The notes under the pieces: model-generated
Seen by the model: only the letters and a program-made list of their open reading frames with translations
Told to the model about the DNA's origin: nothing
The model's database searches: none
Assembly (NCBI GenBank): GCA_900543875.1
Contig: UQSV01000019.1
Location: forward strand, 1-28,072
Length of the DNA stretch: 28,072 nt
Source: an uncultured Coriobacteriaceae bacterium
Lineage (GTDB): Bacteria > Actinomycetota > Coriobacteriia > Coriobacteriales > Atopobiaceae
Direction: 5' to 3'
Shown: positions 15,876 to 22,780 of the stretch, one piece after another
How positions within the stretch are numbered: position 1 is the first letter of the stretch
Layout: each line of letters opens with the position of its first letter
Program-made: the position numbers and the translations under genes

Positions 15876-16952
15876 ATGCTGCTGCACAGGTCTGAGCATG
15901 GGGGGCGCGCCGGGCAGTCCGCTCGCGTGCTCCATGGTGTGAACCTCGCGGGTTGGCTCGTGCTTGAGCCATGGGTGACGCCGTCGCTCTTCTCGGGCAC
16001 CGGGGCCTTCAGCGAGGCGGAGCTCGCGGACGCCATGGCGCCCGGGCGCTTCGACGCGCTTCTCGCACGCCATCGCGCGAGCTTCATCGACGAGGGCGAC
16101 TTTGCGCGCATCGCCCAGCGCGGCTTTGACGCCGTGCGCCTGCAGGTGCCGTGGTTCGTCCTGGGCGACGAGGGCCCCATGCCCGGGCCCGCCTCGGGCT
16201 GCGTCGAGTACGTCGACGCAGCGATGGACTGGGCCGAGGCCGCGGGCGTGTCGGTGCTGCTCGACGTCGCCGTGGCGCCGGGTGCGGACCCCACCTCGCC
16301 CTCGAGCTTCTTTGGCGACACGCGTACCTTCAGGCAGGCCATGCTCGACGTGGTGGGCTCGCTCGCAGACCGCTACGCGGACCGCGAGAGCTTTTTGGGC
16401 ATCGAGCCCATCGACGAGGTACGGGGACGCGCCCGCCGGGGCCTGTCGCTGGTCGAGGGCGTGCCACCCCACCTCATCCGCAACTTCTACCGCGATGCCT
16501 ACGACGTGCTGCGCGAGGCGGCGGGCGAGCGGCCCGTGCTCGTGCTGCACGACGCCTACCTGCCCGACGCCTGGCGTGCGTTCATGAGCCCCGCGCGCTA
16601 CGTCAACGTATGGCTCGACAGCCACATCTACCACTACGACCAGGCCATGGGGGCGGCCGGCCCCGCCGGCGTGAGGCGCCTGGTCAAGGAGTCTGCCGAC
16701 TACCTGGCCCGCGCGCGCAGGAGCGGCCTACCCGTGATGGTGGGCGAGTGGTCGAGCGCGCTGCCGCTCGCGAGCGCCGGCATGACGCCGGAAGGGCGCA
16801 TCGCGCTCGAGCGCGTCTACGCAGCCGGGCAGATGGGTGCCTTCGCGGGAGGCGCCGGCTGGTTCTTCCAGACGTGGAAGACCGAGGCGAGGCTCTCGAG
16901 CTGGGATGCGCGCGTGGCGCTCTCGAGCTTTGAGACGGGGATGTTCGACTAG
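15876..16952 (+). CDS. GH5 exo-beta-1,3-glucanase-like glycosidase with atypical active-site residues
   Basis: The N-terminal GVNLAGWLVLEPWVTPSLF (residues 21-39) is close to the hallmark of GH5 exo-1,3-beta-glucanases of the yeast Exg1 type (GH5_9). The protein has 358 aa and no signal peptide. Glu291 in VGEWSSA fits the nucleophile. Glu181 in GIEPIDEVR aligns with the acid/base of the usual NEP motif, but the preceding Asn is Asp and the following Pro is Val. The conserved DLHGAPG segment reads DVAVAPG (about 130-136), losing its His. The core pair of Glu residues is therefore kept while neighbouring substrate contacts have changed, so the specificity may differ from glucan. GGGAGG precedes the ATG by about 8 bases. 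It is part of the GH29-GH5-rsmI run. Confidence 0.8.
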   Translation: MLLHRSEHGGRAGQSARVLHGVNLAGWLVLEPWVTPSLFSGTGAFSEAELADAMAPGRFDALLARHRASFIDEGDFARIAQRGFDAVRLQVPWFVLGDEGPMPGPASGCVEYVDAAMDWAEAAGVSVLLDVAVAPGADPTSPSSFFGDTRTFRQAMLDVVGSLADRYADRESFLGIEPIDEVRGRARRGLSLVEGVPPHLIRNFYRDAYDVLREAAGERPVLVLHDAYLPDAWRAFMSPARYVNVWLDSHIYHYDQAMGAAGPAGVRRLVKESADYLARARRSGLPVMVGEWSSALPLASAGMTPEGRIALERVYAAGQMGAFAGGAGWFFQTWKTEARLSSWDARVALSSFETGMFD

Positions 16953-16954
16953 CG

Positions 16955-17863
16955 ATGGGGGAGTGCGTGGAGACCAACGAGCAGCAGGTGGAGACGGGTG
17001 CCGGTGCCGTGCGAAGGGATGGTGGCGGCATGCTGAGCCTGGTGGGCACGCCCATCGGCAACCTGTCGGACGCGAGCCCCCGCGTGCTCGACACCCTGCG
17101 CGGCGCAGACGTGGTCTTGTGCGAGGACACGCGCGTGACCTCGAAGTTGTTGGCGCGCTTCGAGATTCGCGTGCCGCTCGAGCGCTGCGACGAGAACGTC
17201 ATCGCGAGCCGCGTCGAGAGCGTGCTGGGCCGCGTGGCGGCCGGCGCGCGCATTGCGTTCGTGAGCGACGCGGGCATGCCGGGCGTCTCCGACCCCGGCC
17301 AGAGGCTGGTCGATGCCGCGCTCGACGAGGGCTTGCCCATCGAGGTGATTCCTGGGCCCAGCGCCGTGACGTGCGCCCTCGTGGCGTCTGGTCTGGGCAT
17401 GGAGCACTTCTTCTTCGAGGGCTTTCTGCCGAGAAAGGCCGGCGGGCGTGCGCGACGGCTGGCCGAGCTCGCCGCGATTCCCGGCGCGCTCGTGTTCTAC
17501 GAGAGCCCGCGCCGCGTGGTCGCCACGCTCGACTCGCTTGCCGAGGCCTTTCCGGCGCGCCGCGTGGCGCTCGTGCGCGAGCTCACGAAGCTTCACGAGG
17601 AGTGCGTGCGCGACGTCTCCGGCGCGCTTGCCGAGCGCATCCGCGAGCGTGGCGAGGTGCGTGGCGAGTGCGTGATCGTGGTCGAGGGGCCTAGCACGGC
17701 CGAGCTCGAGGGGCTGCGAGCGGCCGCGGCGAGCGGCCCGGCCACCATCGAGGAGGCCATTGCCGAGGGGCTGGCGGTGGGGGAGCCCAAGAGTGCTCTG
17801 GCAAAGCGCCTGGCCAAGCAGTTTGGCATCCCAAAATCCGAGGTCTACGACAAACTCGTCTAA
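16955..17863 (+). CDS. rsmI: 16S rRNA (cytidine1402-2'-O)-methyltransferase RsmI
   Basis: Tetrapyrrole-methylase-fold enzyme that 2'-O-methylates C1402 in the decoding centre of 16S rRNA (302 aa; family about 280-300). Visible family signatures: LSLVGTPIGNLSDASPRVLD, DVVLCEDTRVTSKLL, IAFVSDAGMPGVSDPGQRLV, IEVIPGPSAVTCALVASG, FEGFLPRK, and FYESPRRV. The C-terminal HTH-like tail (KSALAKRLAKQFGIPKSEVY) is also typical. The start is uncertain: ATG at 16955 is two bases after the GH5 stop and gives a 25-residue leader; ATG at 17030 starts right at the conserved core. Neither has a strong SD. Linkage to two glycosidases looks positional rather than functional. Confidence 0.93.
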   Translation: MGECVETNEQQVETGAGAVRRDGGGMLSLVGTPIGNLSDASPRVLDTLRGADVVLCEDTRVTSKLLARFEIRVPLERCDENVIASRVESVLGRVAAGARIAFVSDAGMPGVSDPGQRLVDAALDEGLPIEVIPGPSAVTCALVASGLGMEHFFFEGFLPRKAGGRARRLAELAAIPGALVFYESPRRVVATLDSLAEAFPARRVALVRELTKLHEECVRDVSGALAERIRERGEVRGECVIVVEGPSTAELEGLRAAAASGPATIEEAIAEGLAVGEPKSALAKRLAKQFGIPKSEVYDKLV

Positions 17864-17882
17864 CCCCGCATGGCTGCAAAAG

Positions 17883-17919
17883 GAAACCTGCAAAAGGGAC
17901 AGTCCCTTTTGCAGGTTTC
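17883..17919. terminator. 37-bp perfect palindrome between convergent rsmI and small ORF
   Basis: An 18-bp arm (17883-17900) is exactly mirrored by 17902-17919 around a single A; the centre reads AAAAGGGACAGTCCCTTTT. Minus-strand flank is CCTTTTGC, plus-strand flank TTGATGTTGG. CTGCAAAAGG also repeats directly just upstream (from 17874). Position between converging genes suggests a bidirectional terminator, although the sequence also resembles the GGGAC/GTCCC repeats around malY. Confidence 0.7.
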
Positions 17920-17935
17920 TTGATGTTGGTCTAGG

Positions 17936-18103
17936 TTACCCGCGCTTGGAGCCCTGACGGCGGATGCCGCCCTTGTGGCCGCATGCCTTGTTGGGGCCGA
18001 TGCCCGCTGCGCGCGCGGGTCCGCCAAATGCCTGCCGTCCGCGCTGCTGCTTGGCCGGCAGGGGCATATCGTAGTGGCGCTTGGCGCCGCTGGGCTTCGC
18101 CAT
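17936..18103 (-). CDS. Small highly basic protein of unknown function (55 aa)
   Basis: I do not recognise this family. The frame has a near-ideal ribosome-binding site (GAAGGAGA, seven to eight bases before ATG), codons with the same G/C-ending bias as neighbouring genes, a plausible promoter upstream and a hairpin downstream, so it is very likely expressed. The protein begins MAKPSGAKRHYDMPLP and is rich in Lys, Arg, Gly and Gln with almost no acidic residues. A single Cys sits in NKACGHKGGIRRQG. The composition suggests binding to RNA or the ribosome, or another polyanion; this is inference only. No signal peptide or membrane segment. It is convergent with rsmI and downstream of the trkA terminator on the same strand. 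Confidence 0.75.
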   Translation of the reverse strand: MAKPSGAKRHYDMPLPAKQQRGRQAFGGPARAAGIGPNKACGHKGGIRRQGSKRG

Positions 18104-18133
18104 CGCTGGTCTCCTTCGCATTCCGACCCGCTT

Positions 18134-18162
18134 ATGGTAGCGTCTTTCCATCGTGATTCCAA
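18134..18162 (-). promoter_or_regulatory. Putative promoter of the 55-aa ORF
   Basis: On the minus strand TTGGAA (18162-18157), a 17-bp spacer and TACCAT (18139-18134) give a four-of-six match at each hexamer. The resulting leader before the ATG at 18103 would be about 25 nt. Confidence 0.5.
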
Positions 18163-18207
18163 GCGCGCCCGGCATCGATGTCATGGCCAGCGGCATCCGC
18201 CTCTCTC

Positions 18208-18247
18208 AAAAAACCGCCGAGGCCAGCCTGTGGCTGGTCCCGGCGGT
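18208..18247 (-). terminator. Rho-independent terminator of the ATPase-trkA operon
   Basis: On the minus strand ACCGCC...CCAGCC pairs with GGCTGG...GGCGGT across a small internal mismatch and a 3-nt loop. Six T residues follow (plus-strand A-run 18208-18213). It lies about 40 bases after the stop of the second trkA gene. Confidence 0.9.
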
Positions 18248-18288
18248 CATGCACCGCGCAATGGTGCGAGGCCTATCGAAGATCTTCC

Positions 18289-18948
18289 CTACTGCAGCGA
18301 GTGACTCAGGAAGTCCCTGCCCTGCTCGCTCGCGAAGGCGACCACACGGTCACCGGCGCTAAACGCGGTGTCACCGTTGGGGATGAGGATGTTGCCCTCA
18401 TGCTCGAGGGCAACAAAGACCAGGCCGTCGGGAATCTGGAGCTCGGCAATCGACTTGCCCACCATCGCGGAGCGCGGGCGAACCTCGCCCTGGACGATCT
18501 CGTGACCATCCTTTCCGAGGCGCATGATAGTGAAGACGTCCTCCATGTCGAGACCCTCTTCGACGGACTTCGTGATGATGTCCGCCTGGTCAACGGCGAT
18601 GTCGACGCCCATAGACTCGTCGAACATCCAGGCATTTGCCGGGTTGTTCACACGGGCGACGACGCGATTCACGCCGTACTCCATCTTGGCGAGCATAGCG
18701 ACCACGAGGTTGACCTCGTCATCGCCCGTTACGGCAATAATGACGTCGGCCTGGAGCACGCCGGCCTCTTCGAGGACATCCGGGCTCGAACCCATGCCCC
18801 TCACAACGGAACCCTCGGGCAGCTTCTCCTCGAGGCGCTGCGCAACGGCCTTCCTTGACTCGACGATGCGAACGTTGTAACCGCGGTTGCCCAACAGAGT
18901 GGCGAGGTAGGAACCAACCTTGCCGCCGCCGACAATGATGATGTTCAT
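18289..18948 (-). CDS. trkA: TrkA-type RCK potassium-uptake regulatory protein (second of pair)
   Basis: Cytoplasmic regulator (219 aa) with TrkA_N and TrkA_C domains. The Rossmann motif is IIVGGGKVGSYLA, with Glu in RIVESRK at the end of strand 2, which fits NAD(H) binding. VIIAVTGDDEVNLVVAMLAK is the usual second half of TrkA_N. The C-terminal part (about 140-219) is an RCK_C domain, a fold that in other systems binds ligands such as c-di-AMP. AGGAGG overlaps the stop region of the preceding trkA gene, and the ATG is eight bases past that stop. Partner pores of the TrkH/KtrB type are absent from the window. The actinobacterial CeoB/CeoC pair is a useful comparison. Confidence 0.9.
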   Translation of the reverse strand: MNIIIVGGGKVGSYLATLLGNRGYNVRIVESRKAVAQRLEEKLPEGSVVRGMGSSPDVLEEAGVLQADVIIAVTGDDEVNLVVAMLAKMEYGVNRVVARVNNPANAWMFDESMGVDIAVDQADIITKSVEEGLDMEDVFTIMRLGKDGHEIVQGEVRPRSAMVGKSIAELQIPDGLVFVALEHEGNILIPNGDTAFSAGDRVVAFASEQGRDFLSHSLQ

Positions 18949-18956
18949 ACAGCCTC

Positions 18957-19610
18957 CTAATCCGTCATGCCGAGCATGGCGCGGAACTTGCTTGCCGAGG
19001 TCGCCTGGACGGCGGCGTAGATGATGTCGCCGTGGTCGAGGACCGTGCCCTGGGTGGGAACGAAGGTCTCGTTGTCGTGAGAGACGGCGACGATGCTAAT
19101 CTCGCCAATGGCGGTGAGCTCGCGAACGGGACTGCCCTCGAGCATCGGCGGCACGTCGGCACGAACGAGGCGCACGTCGCCGGAACCGATGCCGGTGACG
19201 TCATCGAGCTCGTTGAAGGTCAGGAGCTCGCAGACGCGCCTCACGCCCCAGTCGGTGGTCGAGATGCTCTGGATGCCGAGCCTGCGGTACGTCTCGGCAT
19301 TGCCGATCTCGTACAGGCGCGCGATGACGCGCGGGACGCGATAGGTCTGTCGGGAGATGCGGGCGACGACGATGTTCGTCTCGTCAGAAGCGGTGCAGGC
19401 GATGACGGCGCTCGCACGATCGATGCCGGCGGCAGCAAGAACCTCACGGTCGAATCCGACGCCCGCGACGGTCTGGCCGCCGAACGTGGGGCCGAGTGCC
19501 TTGAGGCGCTCGGGGTCCTGGTCGATGGCGCAGACCTCGTAGCCCTGCCTGTCGAGCTTGCGAGCGAGGCTCGTGCCCATGCGGCCCATTCCTACGACGA
19601 TAACTTTCAT
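18957..19610 (-). CDS. trkA: TrkA-type RCK potassium-uptake regulatory protein (first of pair)
   Basis: Second RCK protein (217 aa) with the same domain order. The motif VIVVGMGRMGTSLARKLD is a GxGxxG nucleotide site and AIDQDPERL supplies the acidic residue for NAD ribose. SAVIACTASDETNIVVARIS matches TrkA_N, and the C-terminal RCK_C includes GSPVRELTAIGEISIVAVSH. The two TrkA proteins are clearly diverged, so a heteromeric gating ring is possible. The ATG lies only two bases after the ATPase stop, with GAGG inside the ATPase 3' end, so it is translationally coupled to the pump. That coupling is unusual: RCK proteins normally partner channels or Trk/Ktr pores. Confidence 0.9.
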   Translation of the reverse strand: MKVIVVGMGRMGTSLARKLDRQGYEVCAIDQDPERLKALGPTFGGQTVAGVGFDREVLAAAGIDRASAVIACTASDETNIVVARISRQTYRVPRVIARLYEIGNAETYRRLGIQSISTTDWGVRRVCELLTFNELDDVTGIGSGDVRLVRADVPPMLEGSPVRELTAIGEISIVAVSHDNETFVPTQGTVLDHGDIIYAAVQATSASKFRAMLGMTD

Positions 19611-19612
19611 CT

Positions 19613-22471
19613 TTACCTCTTTTCCGGTGCCTGCTTGATGGCGACGCCGTTGCGATCGATGTGGTTCCTCTTGCGAACGATGGCCTTTCGGGCCTCCTCG
19701 AGGAGGAGGATGACGGGCGGCAGCAGCACCAGGAACACGAAGTCATTCAGGACGAGCGGGCTGGTGTGGAAGACGCTCTGGAAGGGCGGGAACAGCGTGA
19801 TGAAGATGATGAGTGCGATCTCGAAGAGAATACCCTTGTTGATCTGCTTGTTGGAGAACAGACCCACTGAGAAGACGGATGCGGTCTCCGTGCGGCAGTT
19901 CCAGACCTCGCCGATCTGCGTGAAGACGATGGCTGCAAGTGCCATGGTCGTCGCGCGGACGTAGATCGGATCAAGGTCGTTGCCTACGCCAAACATCTCG
20001 ATGCCGGGGTGCCAGCCGTTCATGACCTGGCAGAACATGAACGCAGCGAAGGAGAACAGGGCGCCGAGCATTCCGTACCACAGGAAGGCCTTACGCATGA
20101 CCTTGCCGGAGAGCAGCGGCTCGTTGGGGTTGCGAGGCGGGTTGGCCATGACGTCAGCCTCGGGAGGCTCGGTGCCAAGACCAAGGGCGGGCAGCATGTC
20201 GGTGCCAAGGTCGATGGTGAGGATCTGCATCGTCGTGAGCGGCAGCGGCACGGCGCCACCGGAGAGCAGGTAGATCGCAGAGGGGACAGCCTCGGGCACG
20301 TTGGAGTTCAGGATGTAAAGCATAAACTTCCTGATGTTCGCGTAGACCGCGCGGCCCTCTTCGATGGCGTGGACGATCGAGGCGAAGTTGTCATCGGTCA
20401 GAATCATGTCCGCGGCCTCCTTGGCCACGTCCGTGCCGGTGATGCCCATGGCGACGCCGATGTCAGCCCTCTTGAGGGCGGGGGAGTCGTTCACGCCATC
20501 TCCGGTGACGGCGACGATCTCGCCCATCTGCTGCAGGTTCTCGACGACGCGCAGCTTCTGCTCAGGCGCCATGCGGGCGAAGACGACCTCGCCCTTCAGG
20601 GCCTCCTTGAGCTCGTCGTCAGAGGTCTTCTCGAGCTCGACGCCAGAGAAAACGCGAGGGTTTGGGCCCTGGACGATGCCGATCTTGCGGGCGATCGAGA
20701 GGGCGGTCAGGCCATAGTCGCCCGTGATCATGACGACGCGGATGCCAGCACGACGGCACTCGGCCACGGCGTCGGCGACCTCGGGCCTGGGCGGATCCTG
20801 CATGACGAGGAGGCCGACGAAGGTGAGGCCACACTCGATGTTTTCGGGCGTGTAGTCGCTCATCGAGCGGGGAATGGAGGCGTCGTCCGGGCTCAGGGGA
20901 CGGTAGGCGAGGGCAAGCACGCGCAGGCCGTTGGCGGCATAGCCGTCGTTTGCGTCCATGATGCTCTTGCGCATCTCGTCGCTCATCGGCATGACCTTGC
21001 CGTCGGTGCGGTAGTTGTCGGAGAGGCGGACGACCTCGTTGGGAGCGCCCTTGACGAACGCGACGCGGCTGGCGCCATCGAGCGGACGCTTGAGCTGGTG
21101 GATGGTGGTCATGCGCTTGCGGCGACTCTCGAAGGGGAGCTCTCTCACGCGGGGCATCTCGCGCTCGAGGTTCTCGAGGGAAAGGCCAGCCTTCTGCGCG
21201 CTGACGAGCAGGCAGGCCTCGGTCGGATCGCCGAGGACGGTGTAGCGACCACCCTCCTCGTCCGGCTCGACGAGACGGGCGTTGGAGCAAAGGGCACCAC
21301 CGGAGACGAGCAGGCGAAGCTCCTCGTTATCGGCGGCCTCCCACTTGTCCTTATCGCAGAGAATCTCGCCCTTGGGGGCGTAACCGACACCGGTGACCTC
21401 GTACTCGCGGTCGCAGGTCCACAGGTGGTTGACGGTCATCTCGTTCTGGGTGAGGGTGCCGGTCTTATCGGTGCAGATGACGCTCGTGGAGCCAAGGGCC
21501 TCGACGGAGCTCAGCTTCTTCACGAGGGCGTTGCGCTTGCTCATGCGCTGGACGGCCATGGCGAGGGACAGCGTGACCGTGGGGAGCAGTCCCTCAGGGA
21601 TGAACGCCACGACCATGCCAAGGGCGAAGATGAACGACGAGGCTAGGCCATTGCGAACAAACAGCACGTCGAGGAGGAAGAAGACGATGCCCATGCAGAG
21701 CGCGAACAGGGTGACCTGCTTGGTCAGGCGGTCGAGCTGACGCTGGAGCGGGCTCTCGGAGTCCTCCATGTTCTGCGTGAGGCTGGCGATCTTGCCAAAC
21801 TCGGTCGCCATACCAATCTTGGTGACGACGACGCGCCCGTTGCCCTCGGAGACCGAGGTGCCGGCGAAGACGAGATTGGGGGTCTCGGCGGCGGTGAGGT
21901 CGGCCTCGAGGACGGCGTCCGCGGTCTTCCTCACGGGGTTCGACTCGCCCGTGAGCGTCGACTGATCGACCTGGAGGTCAGACGCGCGCACGACGCGGCC
22001 GTCCGCGGAGATCTTGTCGCCCTCGGCAAGGACCATGACGTCACCGGGGACGAGGTCCTCCGCGAGGACCTGGGCCTGCTGGCCGTCGCGCATGACGTTG
22101 ACGTAGGACGGCAGCATCTTCTTCAGGGCCTCGGTAGCCTTGTCTGCCTGGTGCTCCTGCCAGAAGCTGAAGCAACCGTTGATGAGGTTGACCAGCCAGA
22201 CGGCGACGCCGAGCTCGGGCATGCCGGCCACAAAGGCGATTATGCCGGCCACCCAGAGGAGGATGGCCATGAGGTGCGTGAAGTTGGAGAGGAACGCAAT
22301 GACCGGCGACTTCTTCTTACCCGCCTGGATAAGGTTCTTGCCGTACCTGGCCTGCAGCTCGCTCACTTGGTCACTCGCGAGGCCGGCTGCGCTCGTGCCT
22401 AGCGACTTGAATACCGCGTCGCTCGTGAGTGCCGCGATCTGCGGCATCTCCTCCTCATGCGAATCGGACAT
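19613..22471 (-). CDS. P-type cation ATPase resembling Na+,K+-ATPase alpha chain (type II)
   Basis: Membrane cation pump (952 aa). TGES (174-177) is the dephosphorylation loop, DKTGT with Asp335 the phosphorylation site, KGAP (474-477) nucleotide binding, and TGDGVND (656-662) the hinge. Membrane helices match the P2C branch better than SERCA-type pumps: M4 PEGLLPT (Glu293), M5 NSNVPEAVPS (Asn724, Glu727) and M6 IDLGTDMLPA (Asp754, Asp758). M8 keeps Gln852 in QIGEV, with Glu855 at the usual Asp. In M9, LFEIAL keeps the first Glu (884) but has Ile where the alpha chain has a second Glu. No beta subunit is visible. ATG at 22471 gives a natural N-terminus; GGAGG is 13 bases upstream, and a TTG at 22480 is an alternative start. 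Transported ions are uncertain: K+, Na+, H+ or Ca2+ remain possible. Confidence 0.9.
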   Translation of the reverse strand: MSDSHEEEMPQIAALTSDAVFKSLGTSAAGLASDQVSELQARYGKNLIQAGKKKSPVIAFLSNFTHLMAILLWVAGIIAFVAGMPELGVAVWLVNLINGCFSFWQEHQADKATEALKKMLPSYVNVMRDGQQAQVLAEDLVPGDVMVLAEGDKISADGRVVRASDLQVDQSTLTGESNPVRKTADAVLEADLTAAETPNLVFAGTSVSEGNGRVVVTKIGMATEFGKIASLTQNMEDSESPLQRQLDRLTKQVTLFALCMGIVFFLLDVLFVRNGLASSFIFALGMVVAFIPEGLLPTVTLSLAMAVQRMSKRNALVKKLSSVEALGSTSVICTDKTGTLTQNEMTVNHLWTCDREYEVTGVGYAPKGEILCDKDKWEAADNEELRLLVSGGALCSNARLVEPDEEGGRYTVLGDPTEACLLVSAQKAGLSLENLEREMPRVRELPFESRRKRMTTIHQLKRPLDGASRVAFVKGAPNEVVRLSDNYRTDGKVMPMSDEMRKSIMDANDGYAANGLRVLALAYRPLSPDDASIPRSMSDYTPENIECGLTFVGLLVMQDPPRPEVADAVAECRRAGIRVVMITGDYGLTALSIARKIGIVQGPNPRVFSGVELEKTSDDELKEALKGEVVFARMAPEQKLRVVENLQQMGEIVAVTGDGVNDSPALKRADIGVAMGITGTDVAKEAADMILTDDNFASIVHAIEEGRAVYANIRKFMLYILNSNVPEAVPSAIYLLSGGAVPLPLTTMQILTIDLGTDMLPALGLGTEPPEADVMANPPRNPNEPLLSGKVMRKAFLWYGMLGALFSFAAFMFCQVMNGWHPGIEMFGVGNDLDPIYVRATTMALAAIVFTQIGEVWNCRTETASVFSVGLFSNKQINKGILFEIALIIFITLFPPFQSVFHTSPLVLNDFVFLVLLPPVILLLEEARKAIVRKRNHIDRNGVAIKQAPEKR

Positions 22472-22484
22472 GGTGTTCAAGGGC

Positions 22485-22573
22485 CCTCCTTTCCTTGTTA
22501 GGGCACGCGCCTCGTGGCGTGTGCGACCGACGGCCACTTCGCCGTCGCAAGGGGGAGGATATCCTCGTGAGGA
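22485..22573 (-). promoter_or_regulatory. Structured leader of the ATPase mRNA pairing the Shine-Dalgarno sequence
   Basis: Read as RNA, CCUCC-C-CCUUG (22558-22548) pairs with CAAGG-AAA-GGAGG (22497-22485), 5+5 bp around a small internal loop, burying the SD. Inside are a perfect 7-bp hairpin, CGACGGC/GCCGTCG (22528-22534 with 22541-22547), and a 9-bp hairpin with one A-C mismatch (22503-22511 with 22516-22524). The result is a three-way junction. GAGG at 22566-22563 can instead capture the CCUC strand (22558-22555), freeing the SD. It matches no riboswitch class I can recall. Confidence 0.45.
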
Positions 22574-22622
22574 CAATGGCTTTCAGTCTTTTTTGGGCGT
22601 GGGTAATTCCACACCTCGCAGG

Positions 22623-22662
22623 CATAAAGTGCGTGTGAAGGTGACCTAAAGATAGGCTAAAG
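22623..22662 (-). promoter_or_regulatory. Putative ATPase promoter with 11-bp-phased CTTTAG direct repeats
   Basis: On the minus strand CTTTAG occurs at 22662-22657 and 22651-22646, start-to-start spacing exactly 11 bp, as for OmpR/PhoB/KdpE-family sites. TTTAGG, overlapping the second copy, is 17 bp from TTTATG (22628-22623), a possible -10 element. The layout fits activation by the adjacent KdpE-like regulator; this is inference. Confidence 0.45.
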
Positions 22663-22780
22663 ACCGAGGTAAAACGCTTAATACGTCCTTATATGCCTTG
22701 TTGACGTATGTGTAGGCGTGAAGCTTGCGGGTCGAGCTCGAGCCTACTCGCGATACGGCTCGAACCACTAGCTGAGAACT
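22663..22780. other. Spacer between kdpE-like gene and ATPase promoter; no terminator seen
   Basis: Non-coding. It holds small dyads such as TCGAGCC/GGCTCGA and a TCGAGCTCGA palindrome, but no stem followed by T residues on the minus strand. Read-through from the kdpE-like gene into the ATPase gene is therefore possible. The block is less GC-rich than its surroundings. Confidence 0.4.

Noticed and set aside
22485..22573. Known riboswitch (c-di-AMP ydaO, M-box, yybP-ykoY) upstream of the ATPase
   Set aside because: I could not match the conserved sequence blocks of these classes; only the generic three-way fold is supported.
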